Assembly (NCBI GenBank): GCA_947476255.1 | Contig: CANJPY010000046.1 | Coordinates: 1-39,129, forward strand | Direction of reading: 5' to 3' | Length of the DNA: 39,129 nt | Source: Chthoniobacteraceae bacterium | Lineage (GTDB): Bacteria; Verrucomicrobiota; Verrucomicrobiia; Chthoniobacterales; Chthoniobacteraceae | Part shown: positions 17,153-25,683 of the stretch, piece after piece | How the letters are laid out: every line of letters starts with the position of its first letter | Numbering within the stretch: the first letter of the stretch is position 1 | The notes under the pieces: generated by a model | Database searches by the model: none | What the model was told of the DNA's origin: nothing | What the model saw: only the letters and a program-made list of their open reading frames with translations | Made by a program: the position numbers and the translations under genes

Positions 17153-17645
17153 TCTTGGCTTCCATAACCTCACCCTTTTCCTCAAAGGGATACATCGGAT
17201 CCCATCCGCTTTGGCACCCCTCGACACTCTGTACTGCGGGTTCCTGTCCCAAGCAAAACGTGGTCCGCTCAAAGGTTCTCACGCGGCTTCCCAAGGACGC
17301 TTGGGTATGCGTCTAGCGGTGGATAATTGGACCTACATGGTGCAACTCTCCCGTTCTGTGGAATACGCCGCAGCATCGCCAATCTAAGGGGTCTGCCGAT
17401 AAAACTGCAATATCGACGACGACACTTTTTCTGCATTTTCTAAGACTCTGCGCAACATTGCTCCGTAGCTAAGGACCATAGGGAGCATCCTCCGAGTCAG
17501 GTCCGGCGGGGCAAAGTCATCATGGAATATTACTGAACACCAGGGGTCTCGGGAAGCGAGACCTCGCAGGTTCGGGAATGTCCGTGGAACGGTTGGTGCC
17601 GTTCTGTCCATGCCGGAAGGGATACACCGAGGGTTCCCGTGCGCT
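17153..17645 (+). other. Long gene-free, hairpin-rich leader before ppsA
   Basis: About 490 bases with no supportable gene between the operon terminator and the phosphoenolpyruvate synthase start. It contains several perfect hairpins: CCCAAG-GACG-CTTGGG (17290-17305), a 9-bp stem (one G-T pair) with a GGAAG loop at 17543-17565, and GAACGG-TTGGTG-CCGTTC (17587-17604). The last two lie 41-100 bases before the start codon. This density of local structure suggests a structured 5' leader or regulatory RNA acting on ppsA. It matches no riboswitch class that I recognise, and the promoter was not located. Confidence 0.45.
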
Positions 17646-20507
17646 ATGCCACCAACAAGCACTCATCTGGACACGGCCCCCGTGAACAACGCAGGCTCGG
17701 CCGTCCCCCCGGAGCACGTACCCAAAGCACTCCAAACAGACAGCCTTGCTCAGCCGCACTCAGAACCCCAAGCGCCCTCAAAAGCCGCGCCCAGCTCGCC
17801 AGCTTTGGAGCACCACGCGCCAGCTTTGGAGCACCACGCGCCAGCTTTGGAGCACCACGCGCCAGCTTTAGAGCACCACGCGCCAGCTTTAGAGCACCAC
17901 TCAAGCAGTGCCCTGCCGGCAAATGCACGGACCCTGTGGTTTGCAGCTCTGGACATGCGGGATGTGGGTCTTGTGGGTGGAAAAAACGCCTCGCTCGGAG
18001 AGCTCACACGAGCGGCAAACGCCCTGGGCATCCGGGTCCCCAAAGGATTCGCGATACCCGCAACGGCCTTCCGTTGGTATCTGGAACAGACGGGACTCGA
18101 GGCACTCATTGTTGAAACCTTAAAAAACCTCGACCCGAGGCACATCCACAGCCTTCAGAGGGCCGGAGCCACGCTGCGCAACGCCGTTCTAAACACCCCC
18201 CTGCCCGCCGCCCTCGCGGACGATATCACTGCCGCCTACAGAAACTTGCGCGCCGAATGCATGGGCACGGCAGTGGAAGCAATGGAACCCGCCCCAGCCA
18301 AAGAAAGCGAGGCGCGGTTCGCCGTCGCCGTGCGCAGCAGCGCCACCGCCGAAGACCTTCCCGAGGCGAGCTTTGCTGGGGCGCAGGAGAGCTTTCTCAA
18401 TATTCTTGGAGAAAGCGATTTGCTCGACGCTTGCCGGCGCTGTTTCGCTTCCCTCTACAATGACCGGGCCATCAGCTACCGCTTTGAACACGGCTTTATC
18501 GACCGCTCCGTCGCTCTTTCCGTGGGCATCCAGGAAATGGTCGATGTGAGCGACGGCGCTTCAGGCGTGCTTTTTACCCTCGATACAGAAACGGGCAACC
18601 CAGACGTGGTCGTTCTCAATGCCGTGCGCGGCCTCGGCGAGCCGCTTGTGCAGGGAAAGGTGATTCCCGACGAATACGTGGTCTTCAAGCCAACCCTCCG
18701 CAGCGCCGCCTGCCCCATTCTCAAAAGGGCGGCCGGGGCGCGCCTGGTGCGCACCGTTTCCGCAGATGGGGGGGGAACTAGGGAGGAGGTGCTTGCGGCC
18801 GGGTACGAGGATGTGCCGGTAGTGGACGACGCAACCCTCTTAAAACTCGCACGCTGGGGCTGTTCGATTGAGTCCCACTACGGCAGACTCCGGGGCAGTG
18901 TCTCCCCGATGGACGTCGAATGGGCCTGGGAAGGAGGTTCTGCGGAGCCCGCGATTTTACAGGCAAGGCCCGAGACGGTCCACGCCAAGCGCGCGATGCA
19001 ATCCACCCGGGAGAGAAACACGCAGGGCGAAGGCGGCGCGTTCGGCGCGCAGGGAGGCGCGTTCGGCGCGCAGGGAGGCGCGTTCAGCGCGCAGGGAGGC
19101 GCCTTTGGAACAAAGGGAGGCGCGCCGGGCCCCATTGAAGGGAGAACGCGCGCCGTGCTCTCGGAGCGCGGACGCGTGCTTGTGCAGGGTACGAGCATCG
19201 GCACCCAGATCGTGCGAGGAAGCGTACGTATCCTGCATTCGCTCGCAGAGCTTGGTGGCTTTTCGAAGGGAGACATTCTGGTCACCGAAAGGACGGATCC
19301 AGACTGGGAGCCGGTGATGCGTCTGGCGGCGGGCATTGTGACGGAACGCGGCGGGCGCACCTGCCACGCGGCCATTGTGAGCCGCGAACTCGGGGTGCCT
19401 GCGATTGTAGGAGCCGAAGACGCCACCCGCCGCCTCAAGGAGGGCCAGGCCGTAACACTCTGCTGCGCCGAAGGAGAAAGAGGAACCGTCTACGAGGGTT
19501 TTTTAAAGTTTTATCACGAACCACTCACCCCTCCTCATGCCGGGCAACTGCGTACCAAACTCCAACTCAACCTTTCCAATCCCGCCACCGCCTTCCGGCT
19601 CTCTCCCCTGCCCTCCGATGGAGTGGGCCTCGTGCGCGAGGAGTTCCTGCTCGCGGGTGAAATCGGCATCCATCCACTGGCACTCCTGAACCACGCCAAA
19701 CTCGCAACCCCTCTCAGGGAACAGATTACGGCGCTCACCCACGGCTATCCCGACAAACGGGAGTTTTTCATCGCCAAACTCTCCGAAGGGGTCGGAATGA
19801 TTGCCGCCGCGTTTTATCCGCGGCCCGTGCTGCTGCGTTTCAGCGACCTCAAATCCAACGAATACGCGCACCTCGTCGGCGGGCATGATTATGAGGCGCC
19901 GGAGGAAAACCCCATGCTCGGCTTCCGCGGTGCCAGCCGCTACTTGGACAGCGAATTCAGGGAGGCGTTCGCCCTCGAGTGCGAAGCGGTGCGGAGGGTC
20001 CGTGAAGCCATGGGACTCAAAAACCTCCGCGTGATGATTCCTTTTTGCCGCACTCCGGCCGAGGGCGAAAAGGTGCTCGAGGAAATGGCGCGCAGCGGCC
20101 TCGTCAGGGGCCGTGGCGGACTGGAGGTTTGGATGATGTGCGAAATTCCTAGCAACGTGCTGCTGGCTTCCGAGTTTTGCCCCTTGTTTGACGGCTTTTC
20201 CATCGGCTCCAACGATCTTACCCAACTCACCCTCGGGGTGGACCGGGATTCGAGCCGGCTTTCCCACCTCTTCGACGAGCGCAATCCGGCGGTCAAACGC
20301 CTGATTGCGGATTTTGTGAAGATCGCCACCGAGGCTGGCAAGCCCGTGGGCATCTGCGGACAGGCCCCGAGCGATTATCCGGAATTCGCCCGTTTTTTGG
20401 TGGAAACGGGCATCACCAGCATTTCCGTGGACCCGGATGCACTCCTAAAAACACGGGAAACCGTCTACGAGGCGGAAAGGAAGAAAAAAACAGAGCATTC
20501 CGCTTGA
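17646..20507 (+). CDS. ppsA: Phosphoenolpyruvate synthase with repeat insertions
   Basis: Phosphoenolpyruvate synthase converts pyruvate, ATP and water to phosphoenolpyruvate, AMP and phosphate, the entry step of gluconeogenesis. From ATG 17646 it has 953 residues against about 790-800 for the family. The ATP-grasp domain spans about 97-450 (VGLVGGKNASLGEL), the swivelling phosphohistidine domain has GGRTCHAAIVSRELGVPA with His574, and the C-terminal barrel has NPMLGFRGASRYL, IGSNDLTQLTLGVDRDS and VGICGQAPS with Cys904. Extra length comes from a Pro/Ala/His-rich N-terminal extension with five copies of (A/S)PALEHH (51-85) and a linker with four GGAFGAQ-like heptads (463-490) before the phosphohistidine domain. 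Catalytic motifs are intact, so activity is likely. Alternative in-frame start: ATG 17610. Confidence 0.93.
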   Translation: MPPTSTHLDTAPVNNAGSAVPPEHVPKALQTDSLAQPHSEPQAPSKAAPSSPALEHHAPALEHHAPALEHHAPALEHHAPALEHHSSSALPANARTLWFAALDMRDVGLVGGKNASLGELTRAANALGIRVPKGFAIPATAFRWYLEQTGLEALIVETLKNLDPRHIHSLQRAGATLRNAVLNTPLPAALADDITAAYRNLRAECMGTAVEAMEPAPAKESEARFAVAVRSSATAEDLPEASFAGAQESFLNILGESDLLDACRRCFASLYNDRAISYRFEHGFIDRSVALSVGIQEMVDVSDGASGVLFTLDTETGNPDVVVLNAVRGLGEPLVQGKVIPDEYVVFKPTLRSAACPILKRAAGARLVRTVSADGGGTREEVLAAGYEDVPVVDDATLLKLARWGCSIESHYGRLRGSVSPMDVEWAWEGGSAEPAILQARPETVHAKRAMQSTRERNTQGEGGAFGAQGGAFGAQGGAFSAQGGAFGTKGGAPGPIEGRTRAVLSERGRVLVQGTSIGTQIVRGSVRILHSLAELGGFSKGDILVTERTDPDWEPVMRLAAGIVTERGGRTCHAAIVSRELGVPAIVGAEDATRRLKEGQAVTLCCAEGERGTVYEGFLKFYHEPLTPPHAGQLRTKLQLNLSNPATAFRLSPLPSDGVGLVREEFLLAGEIGIHPLALLNHAKLATPLREQITALTHGYPDKREFFIAKLSEGVGMIAAAFYPRPVLLRFSDLKSNEYAHLVGGHDYEAPEENPMLGFRGASRYLDSEFREAFALECEAVRRVREAMGLKNLRVMIPFCRTPAEGEKVLEEMARSGLVRGRGGLEVWMMCEIPSNVLLASEFCPLFDGFSIGSNDLTQLTLGVDRDSSRLSHLFDERNPAVKRLIADFVKIATEAGKPVGICGQAPSDYPEFARFLVETGITSISVDPDALLKTRETVYEAERKKKTEHSA
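17796..17900 (+). repeat. Five 21-bp tandem repeats inside ppsA (PALEHH heptads)
   Basis: Five consecutive 21-base units, nearly identical, encode the heptapeptide (A/S)PALEHH in the N-terminal extension of phosphoenolpyruvate synthase. The last two units share a G-to-A change (TTTAGAG instead of TTTGGAG), so the array grew by stepwise duplication. Being a multiple of three, copy-number change would keep the reading frame. Confidence 0.95.
19032..19115 (+). repeat. Four 21-bp tandem repeats inside ppsA (GGAFGAQ heptads)
   Basis: Four 21-base units encode GGAFGAQ, GGAFGAQ, GGAFSAQ and GGAFGTK, with a degenerate fifth (GGAPG) following. They sit in the linker between the ATP-grasp and phosphohistidine domains. 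The period is identical to the N-terminal array of the same gene but the encoded heptapeptide differs. Confidence 0.93.
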
Positions 20508-20558
20508 GTGCCCCTGCACCTTTCCACAAAAGCCGCACGACAAATCCTGAAGATGCGT

Positions 20559-21290
20559 TCACAATCGTTTCACTTTCTTCCGAAACGCTCCCGGGCTCAC
20601 GCCGGTTGCACTCTGAAAAGCGCGCGTAAGATGGCTCTGGTCGTAAAACCCACACTCCTGGGCGATGCCCCCCACCGGGGTGGACGTATGCTGGAGCTTC
20701 CACCGGGCCATGAGCAGGCGGACGCCCAGTATATAGTGAAAGGGCGTGGAGTTAAAACACCTCTGAAATTCCCGCTGAAACTGACTCACCGAAAGATGGC
20801 AAAGCGCAGCGAGTACTTCCACGCTCAGGGGCGTGCCGTAGTTTTGCAAGACATGGTCCAGCGCGGGGGTGAGGCGTGCGTGCGCATCCCGGCCGCTGCT
20901 GCTCGCCCCCTCATGAGGACGCATCACCCCGGCAATCCCGGAAATTTCTCCAGCCCGGCTTCGTAATGGGTACTTGCTCGACAAAAACCATCTCGGCAAA
21001 CCATCCGCCCCTGGCACCAGCCAGACACGGTCCCTGACGGGCTCGCCGGAAACCAGAACCTCGCGGTCTTCCTCCACATATTGCGCGGCCAATACAGGCG
21101 TGTGATAGTCCAAATCACTGCGCCCCACCATTTGCGAGGGAAACTGGCATCCATGGAGTTCAGCCATTGCCCGGTTGACCCGCATAAACCGGTGGTTCAA
21201 ATCCTTGGCGTAAAAATACACCGAAGGCAGGTTATCAAAAAGATCGAGCCACTGAGTCGGATCGGAAAGAGCTTCCCACCACACATTCAT
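20559..21290 (-). CDS. PAS-AraC transcriptional regulator
   Basis: A 243-residue cytoplasmic regulator. Residues about 10-120 form a PAS/PAC sensor domain (LFDNLPSVYFYAKDLNHRFMRVNRAMAELHG, then DREVLVSGEPVRD and a SKYPLRSRAGEISGIAGV PAC-like end). Residues about 140-243 are an AraC/XylS DNA-binding domain with two helix-turn-helices (LSVEVLAALCHLSVSQFQREFQRCF and VGGIAQECGFYDQSHLTRAFQSATGVSPGAFRKK). PAS-AraC fusions of this form are common in Verrucomicrobiota and Planctomycetota next to carbohydrate-degradation genes. It diverges from the three-gene secreted-enzyme operon starting at 21549, which it probably controls. Its 3' end converges with ppsA. Start ATG 21290 lacks a Shine-Dalgarno sequence. 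Confidence 0.93.
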   Translation of the reverse strand: MNVWWEALSDPTQWLDLFDNLPSVYFYAKDLNHRFMRVNRAMAELHGCQFPSQMVGRSDLDYHTPVLAAQYVEEDREVLVSGEPVRDRVWLVPGADGLPRWFLSSKYPLRSRAGEISGIAGVMRPHEGASSSGRDAHARLTPALDHVLQNYGTPLSVEVLAALCHLSVSQFQREFQRCFNSTPFHYILGVRLLMARWKLQHTSTPVGGIAQECGFYDQSHLTRAFQSATGVSPGAFRKKVKRL

Positions 21291-21548
21291 GCGGTTTAAT
21301 TACAAAAAACACTCTCCAGCAGCAATCTCTTTCAGCCTCATACACTGCCCGCGAAGCCGTGAGGCCTCTCTAAAATCTCGACGTCTCGCCCCCCCAAACC
21401 TGAGTCCACCACGAACGAAGCTTTCCCAAGCGTCTTTCAATTGGAATACTGTATACAAACGGCGGGCCTCATGTTTTAATTCTTGGCTGAGCCCGACGCC
21501 TTGCTCCGGCACGCGCAGCCCGATACCCTCACCTCACCTCACCCCTTT
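21291..21548. promoter_or_regulatory. Divergent promoter region, PAS-AraC / GH operon
   Basis: This 258-base interval separates the regulator from the secreted-enzyme operon and should hold both promoters and the AraC-type operator. It includes a short CACCT-type direct repeat (TCACCTCACCTCACC, about 21529-21543) immediately before the operon start and A/T-rich tracts near 21290-21310 and 21470-21485. No clear -35/-10 pair is recognisable. Confidence 0.4.
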
Positions 21549-24500
21549 ATGAACGTCTCCCCTCGCCTTGGCCTGGTTCTGTGCACCGCGATTGTTGCCC
21601 TGAATCTTCCCGTACCGCTTCCAGCCGCCCCGCCGGCCTTCCGAACCCTCTCGGCACCCGAAGGCTGGTCTCTGGTGAAGGGAGAAACAGACGCCGGCGC
21701 CGTCCGTAGCGCCAAGAGCAATCAACCCTTGGAACTGAGGACCGCCGCCCCCATGAACCTGCCCGTGGAAGCCGTCTTCAGATTCCGCGCACTCACCGGT
21801 GACAGCATCAGTGTTCTGGCTCTGGAGGAGGACAAAAGCGCAAAACCCTTGCTGCAATTCAGTTTCCGCGGCATGAGCCCCGCCTCCGCCAGTCTCACCG
21901 CTCAGGCTTCAGGAGACCCCATGGAAACCGTCCCCCCCTCGATCCGAAGAGGTTCCGGCAACCTTAGTTATGGCTGGCGCTTTCCTGTGGTGAAGAACCT
22001 TTGGAGCGAGGAAGACCGCAGGGAAATCGGGGCCTCCTATGCAAAGCTCATTCCCTTTGAGGAAAAGACTTTTACGGCTCGGATTGTCCTGACCAAAGAC
22101 ACCCGCCAAATTTGGGTCGACGACCGCTTGCTGGCCGAAAGGAGGCTGGAAACCAAGGGGCAGGTTTCCTTCGGGCTGCAGTTGGGAAAGTCCGCGCACG
22201 TGCTGAGCGCAGAGTTTAAATCCCCCGCTGAAAACGGCCGCTTTCATCCCCTTCCGCTTCAGTATTGGAGCCATTCCAAACCAGCGCCCATTCCGGCACG
22301 CAAGCCTGCCGCGGCCGCAGACGCCGCCTCTTCTGCCCCACCAGCCCAGACAACGCCCACCGCAACACCCGCACCTGCAGAAGAGGGTGAACCTTGGACC
22401 GTTCAAGGGGTGCCGATGCGCGCCTTTTTAGCCCCCGGCGCTGACATCAACCTGCGCGAATCTTTGGACCGTTACAGGCGCACGTTTGGAAGCGGCCCCG
22501 ACACGTCCTACGTCAACGCTCTCAAATCCTGGCCGGGCAGTTTTCAAGTCGATCCCGCGGCCCTCACCTTTCGCGTTCCGTACCGGCCCTATCAAACCGC
22601 ATGGTTACTCGCGTGGCTGGATGAAACGCCCAATGCCGTCCCAAAAGGCACTTTCCGATTTTTCCGTCAGGACGCCGGCTACCCGGCGGCCACACCGTTT
22701 GAAATCACCGAAGAAACCATTCAAAAAGGTCTGGTCACCCCGCTCGCTCAAAAAACAGCCGACGGTCGGCCCCTCTACCTTGTGAAGGTGCCGGTTGAAA
22801 CCGGTGAATTTTTTGGGTTCCGCGACATGCAGGACTCCTTTTTGGAATTTGAACTGACGAAACCCGTGGTTTTGGGGCGCAGTTATCCAGACCCCATCTA
22901 CTACGGGTACCATCCTGCGGGCCTGCCCAGTTCTGTGCATGTGGTGGGGATCACCCTCGAGGAGGCGGCTTTTGACTATGAGGTCAAACCCTCCCAGACC
23001 GCTTTCGTGTTCGAGCAGCCTGAAAAACCGTCGGTGACAGTGCCCGTGCGCAACCTGAGCGCAAAACCACTGAGCGCCATCGTGACCCTCAAAACCCGGA
23101 GCTTCGACGCTCAGGAGGAAACCACCCTCACGGCCACCGCTCAATGTGCGGCGGGAGAAACCGCACACCCCAATCTGCAGCTCAACCTAAAGACACTGGG
23201 CTGGCACGAATTGCAAATCAGCGTCGAGGCGGCCGGAACCACCCGCAAAAACACCTTGAGCCTCGTAGTGCTGCCGCCGAATACCCGCACCTACGGCACC
23301 GCTGCCAATGAAACCCGCTTTGGCATGTGGTGGTTACTTGGCCACTACACCCCCATGGGCCTCGGTGTTGGCAAGGAAGCCCAGGAGCAAAACGAGGGTT
23401 ACCTCGCCATGTGCCGCAAACTCGGGTTGCGCCGCGCCTCCGTCCACAAAATGATGGGCGACGCCGACGCTTTCAAGCGCTTGGACATCCTTCCAGTGGG
23501 CCCGCACACGACCGCCGGCGGCATGAATAAATCCCTCAATCCGGATGGCTCCGTGAATGGGGAGGAAATGCAAAAAGGGATTGAACGCGAAATCAAACTG
23601 CTTAACGACGAAACGCTGTTCCCTGGGTCCACCTATTTTTATGGTGGAGAATGGGGCATCTCTCGCGAAGTCCAACACGCTCCTTGGCCCAGTTACACAG
23701 GTGAGGGCGACCGCGCGCTCAACGCCGCCGAACGCAATAATGTAGACCGCCACGTCAAAATCTTTTCCTCCATCGGCAGGGCCATTCGCCAGAAAAGCCC
23801 CACCACCCGGTTGGTCCTGCAATGGGGCGCGGTCAATGGAACCACAGCCTACATCAAGGGCGGCTTTCCCAAAGATCTAGCGGATATGTACGGCATGGAT
23901 GCCCCCCAGTTTGAACTGTTTCCCGAAATTTCGAACGTAACCGGTTCCATCAACGAATTGTGGCAACTGCGCCAGGAAACCCAAAAACTGGGGTGGCCCA
24001 AACTGCCGATCAACTGGACAGAGGGCCCCTTTCTTCCCACCAATCCGGGCGCGTTGAGCGAGCAGGAACAGGCAGAGGTCCAAGTGCGCTACATGCTGCT
24101 CGGTCTGGCCTATGGCGTGGACAGCTTTGAATCCGCCATCGTCCCCTTCGATGCAGGGAACTATTATGGAGCCGAACATTACGGTGCGGGCATATTCCGC
24201 CGCCATCCCGTGGGCTGTCCAAAACCCGCCGTAGCGGCCGTCGCCACCATGACCAGCATGCTCTGCGGCAGCGATCCCGCTGGGAGTGTGCCCACGGACA
24301 GTCTCACCACCTACTGCCAGACTTTCGTTCGCGCGAAGGACAAAACCAAGACCTACGCCCTCTGGCGCGCAGTGGGCAAATCCGAAGCCTCGTTGCGGAT
24401 TACCTCTCCGGGAGCCACGGTCACAGACTCCATGGGCAATGCCCGTCACCTACAGGCTCAAAACGGAGTCGTCACCGTATTGCTGAGTCCCTCTCCGATC

Positions 24501-25622
24501 TGGCTCACTGGGGCCGGTACCGTCAGTGAAGTCCGCTCGGGAATTCCGGCCTACGATTCCGCGCCTGCCCCCGTGAGCAAACCGCTCGCGGTATTTCAAC
24601 CCGCCCTCTGGAGTTACGACGGCGCCGAGGACAAGGCATATGCCAACAACCACTTTGCGATCAAGCGCATCGCAGACCCAAGTCTGTTTGCCGAGTTTGG
24701 ACAGGCCGAAGAGGGCCATCCGGACGCCGTAGGAATCACCCTTCCCATCGGGCCGTCCGACAAACCGCTTGCCACTCGCTACGGAGCGCTGAAATTAAAG
24801 AAACCCCTGCCCCTCCAAGGGCAACCCTCCGCCCTCGGCCTCTACATCAAGGGCAACTCCTCCTGGGGCCGCGTCGTCTTTCAATTGCGCGACGCCAAGG
24901 GGGAAATCTGGACCTCCAACGGAACCAAAGACGATTGGAACTGTGACGATACCCACGCTTGGTCCTACGTTCATTTCGAGGGCTGGCGTTATGTGCGCTT
25001 CCCGCTGCCCAGCACGCACTCCTGGGATCTGGCACGCGGTCTGGAAACCACTTGGTGGGGTTCCTCGGGTGGGGACGGCGTGGTGGATTATCCGCTGAGC
25101 CTCGAAAAAATATTCGTCGAAGCACGCAATGAGGTGCCGGTCCTCGCCCAGATGACGCAAGTGCCCGAGCGCACCTACAAACTCTCAGGGCTCGTGGCTG
25201 AGTATGCCTCGGAACAGGCGGCGACCCCTGCCGTTCTGGCTGCCCTGCGCCTGCGGATGCCGACCCCGCCGTGGACGGGACCGACCACAAACGTAATCGC
25301 AAAGCTCAACACAGAGGGCGCCGATCCCGCCCCGGAGGCCCCTGCTTTCAAGGAACCCGAGCACTTCAACGATGGCAGGCGGATGCTCATCGAGTTCAAC
25401 GAAGAGGCGGGAAAAACCTACAGCCTCTATATCTCCCTGTTCCCCGACGGCCGCGGCGCAGAACTCATCAACGCCAAAGTCAAAACCGGAATGCTCGTCA
25501 CCGCCTTTAAGCCGGAAACGCCCATGTATCTGTTCCTGACCCACACAGGCGCGGACAAACGCGAGTCCAAGCCTTCCAAGTCGGTCAAACTCGTCACGCA
25601 GGACAACTTCAAAGAGAAGTAG
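21549..25622 (+). CDS. Very large secreted GH-A-like multidomain protein
   Basis: A 1357-residue exported protein. I start it at ATG 21549, where a signal peptide (MNVSPRLGLVLCTAIVALN...PAAPPAF) begins. Domains by inspection: a beta-rich jelly-roll-like N-terminal domain (about 30-245), a Pro/Ala/Thr linker (about 250-280), a long beta region with an Ig-like part (about 480-575), a TIM-barrel-like domain (about 590-930) beginning ETRFGMWWLLGHYTPMGLG, and a C-terminal beta region (about 1010-1200) resembling a carbohydrate-binding module, plus a terminal fibronectin-like part. Candidate catalytic residues are Glu701 in FYGGEWGIS and Glu825 in INWTEGPF, consistent with a clan GH-A retaining hydrolase. 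No family number can be assigned safely. First gene of a three-gene operon under the adjacent PAS-AraC regulator. Confidence 0.7.
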   Translation: MNVSPRLGLVLCTAIVALNLPVPLPAAPPAFRTLSAPEGWSLVKGETDAGAVRSAKSNQPLELRTAAPMNLPVEAVFRFRALTGDSISVLALEEDKSAKPLLQFSFRGMSPASASLTAQASGDPMETVPPSIRRGSGNLSYGWRFPVVKNLWSEEDRREIGASYAKLIPFEEKTFTARIVLTKDTRQIWVDDRLLAERRLETKGQVSFGLQLGKSAHVLSAEFKSPAENGRFHPLPLQYWSHSKPAPIPARKPAAAADAASSAPPAQTTPTATPAPAEEGEPWTVQGVPMRAFLAPGADINLRESLDRYRRTFGSGPDTSYVNALKSWPGSFQVDPAALTFRVPYRPYQTAWLLAWLDETPNAVPKGTFRFFRQDAGYPAATPFEITEETIQKGLVTPLAQKTADGRPLYLVKVPVETGEFFGFRDMQDSFLEFELTKPVVLGRSYPDPIYYGYHPAGLPSSVHVVGITLEEAAFDYEVKPSQTAFVFEQPEKPSVTVPVRNLSAKPLSAIVTLKTRSFDAQEETTLTATAQCAAGETAHPNLQLNLKTLGWHELQISVEAAGTTRKNTLSLVVLPPNTRTYGTAANETRFGMWWLLGHYTPMGLGVGKEAQEQNEGYLAMCRKLGLRRASVHKMMGDADAFKRLDILPVGPHTTAGGMNKSLNPDGSVNGEEMQKGIEREIKLLNDETLFPGSTYFYGGEWGISREVQHAPWPSYTGEGDRALNAAERNNVDRHVKIFSSIGRAIRQKSPTTRLVLQWGAVNGTTAYIKGGFPKDLADMYGMDAPQFELFPEISNVTGSINELWQLRQETQKLGWPKLPINWTEGPFLPTNPGALSEQEQAEVQVRYMLLGLAYGVDSFESAIVPFDAGNYYGAEHYGAGIFRRHPVGCPKPAVAAVATMTSMLCGSDPAGSVPTDSLTTYCQTFVRAKDKTKTYALWRAVGKSEASLRITSPGATVTDSMGNARHLQAQNGVVTVLLSPSPIWLTGAGTVSEVRSGIPAYDSAPAPVSKPLAVFQPALWSYDGAEDKAYANNHFAIKRIADPSLFAEFGQAEEGHPDAVGITLPIGPSDKPLATRYGALKLKKPLPLQGQPSALGLYIKGNSSWGRVVFQLRDAKGEIWTSNGTKDDWNCDDTHAWSYVHFEGWRYVRFPLPSTHSWDLARGLETTWWGSSGGDGVVDYPLSLEKIFVEARNEVPVLAQMTQVPERTYKLSGLVAEYASEQAATPAVLAALRLRMPTPPWTGPTTNVIAKLNTEGADPAPEAPAFKEPEHFNDGRRMLIEFNEEAGKTYSLYISLFPDGRGAELINAKVKTGMLVTAFKPETPMYLFLTHTGADKRESKPSKSVKLVTQDNFKEK

Positions 25623-25683
25623 TCCCCAGATTCAGCAGGGCCTCCTTGCACTCCGTTTAACGGCCCCGCCTTCCTCTCCCGTA

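Noticed and set aside
17109..17387. A 92-codon plus-strand open frame after fmdB
   Set aside because: It begins inside the fmdB terminator hairpin and its translation resembles no protein.
17610..17645. The upstream ATG of ppsA as the real start
   Set aside because: It would add only 12 unconserved residues overlapping the hairpin region; neither ATG has a Shine-Dalgarno sequence, so ATG 17646 was preferred without certainty.
17384..17662. A 92-codon minus-strand open frame before ppsA
   Set aside because: It overlaps the ppsA start and the hairpin region, has no protein-family features and no plausible start context.
17796..17900. Regular repeats that could suggest a CRISPR array
   Set aside because: The 21-base units are directly adjacent with no spacers, keep the reading frame and lie inside ppsA.
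19320..19400. Pyruvate phosphate dikinase instead of phosphoenolpyruvate synthase
   Set aside because: The phosphohistidine block reads GGRTCHAAIVSRELG, the synthase form, rather than the GGMTSHAAVVARGMG form of the dikinase.
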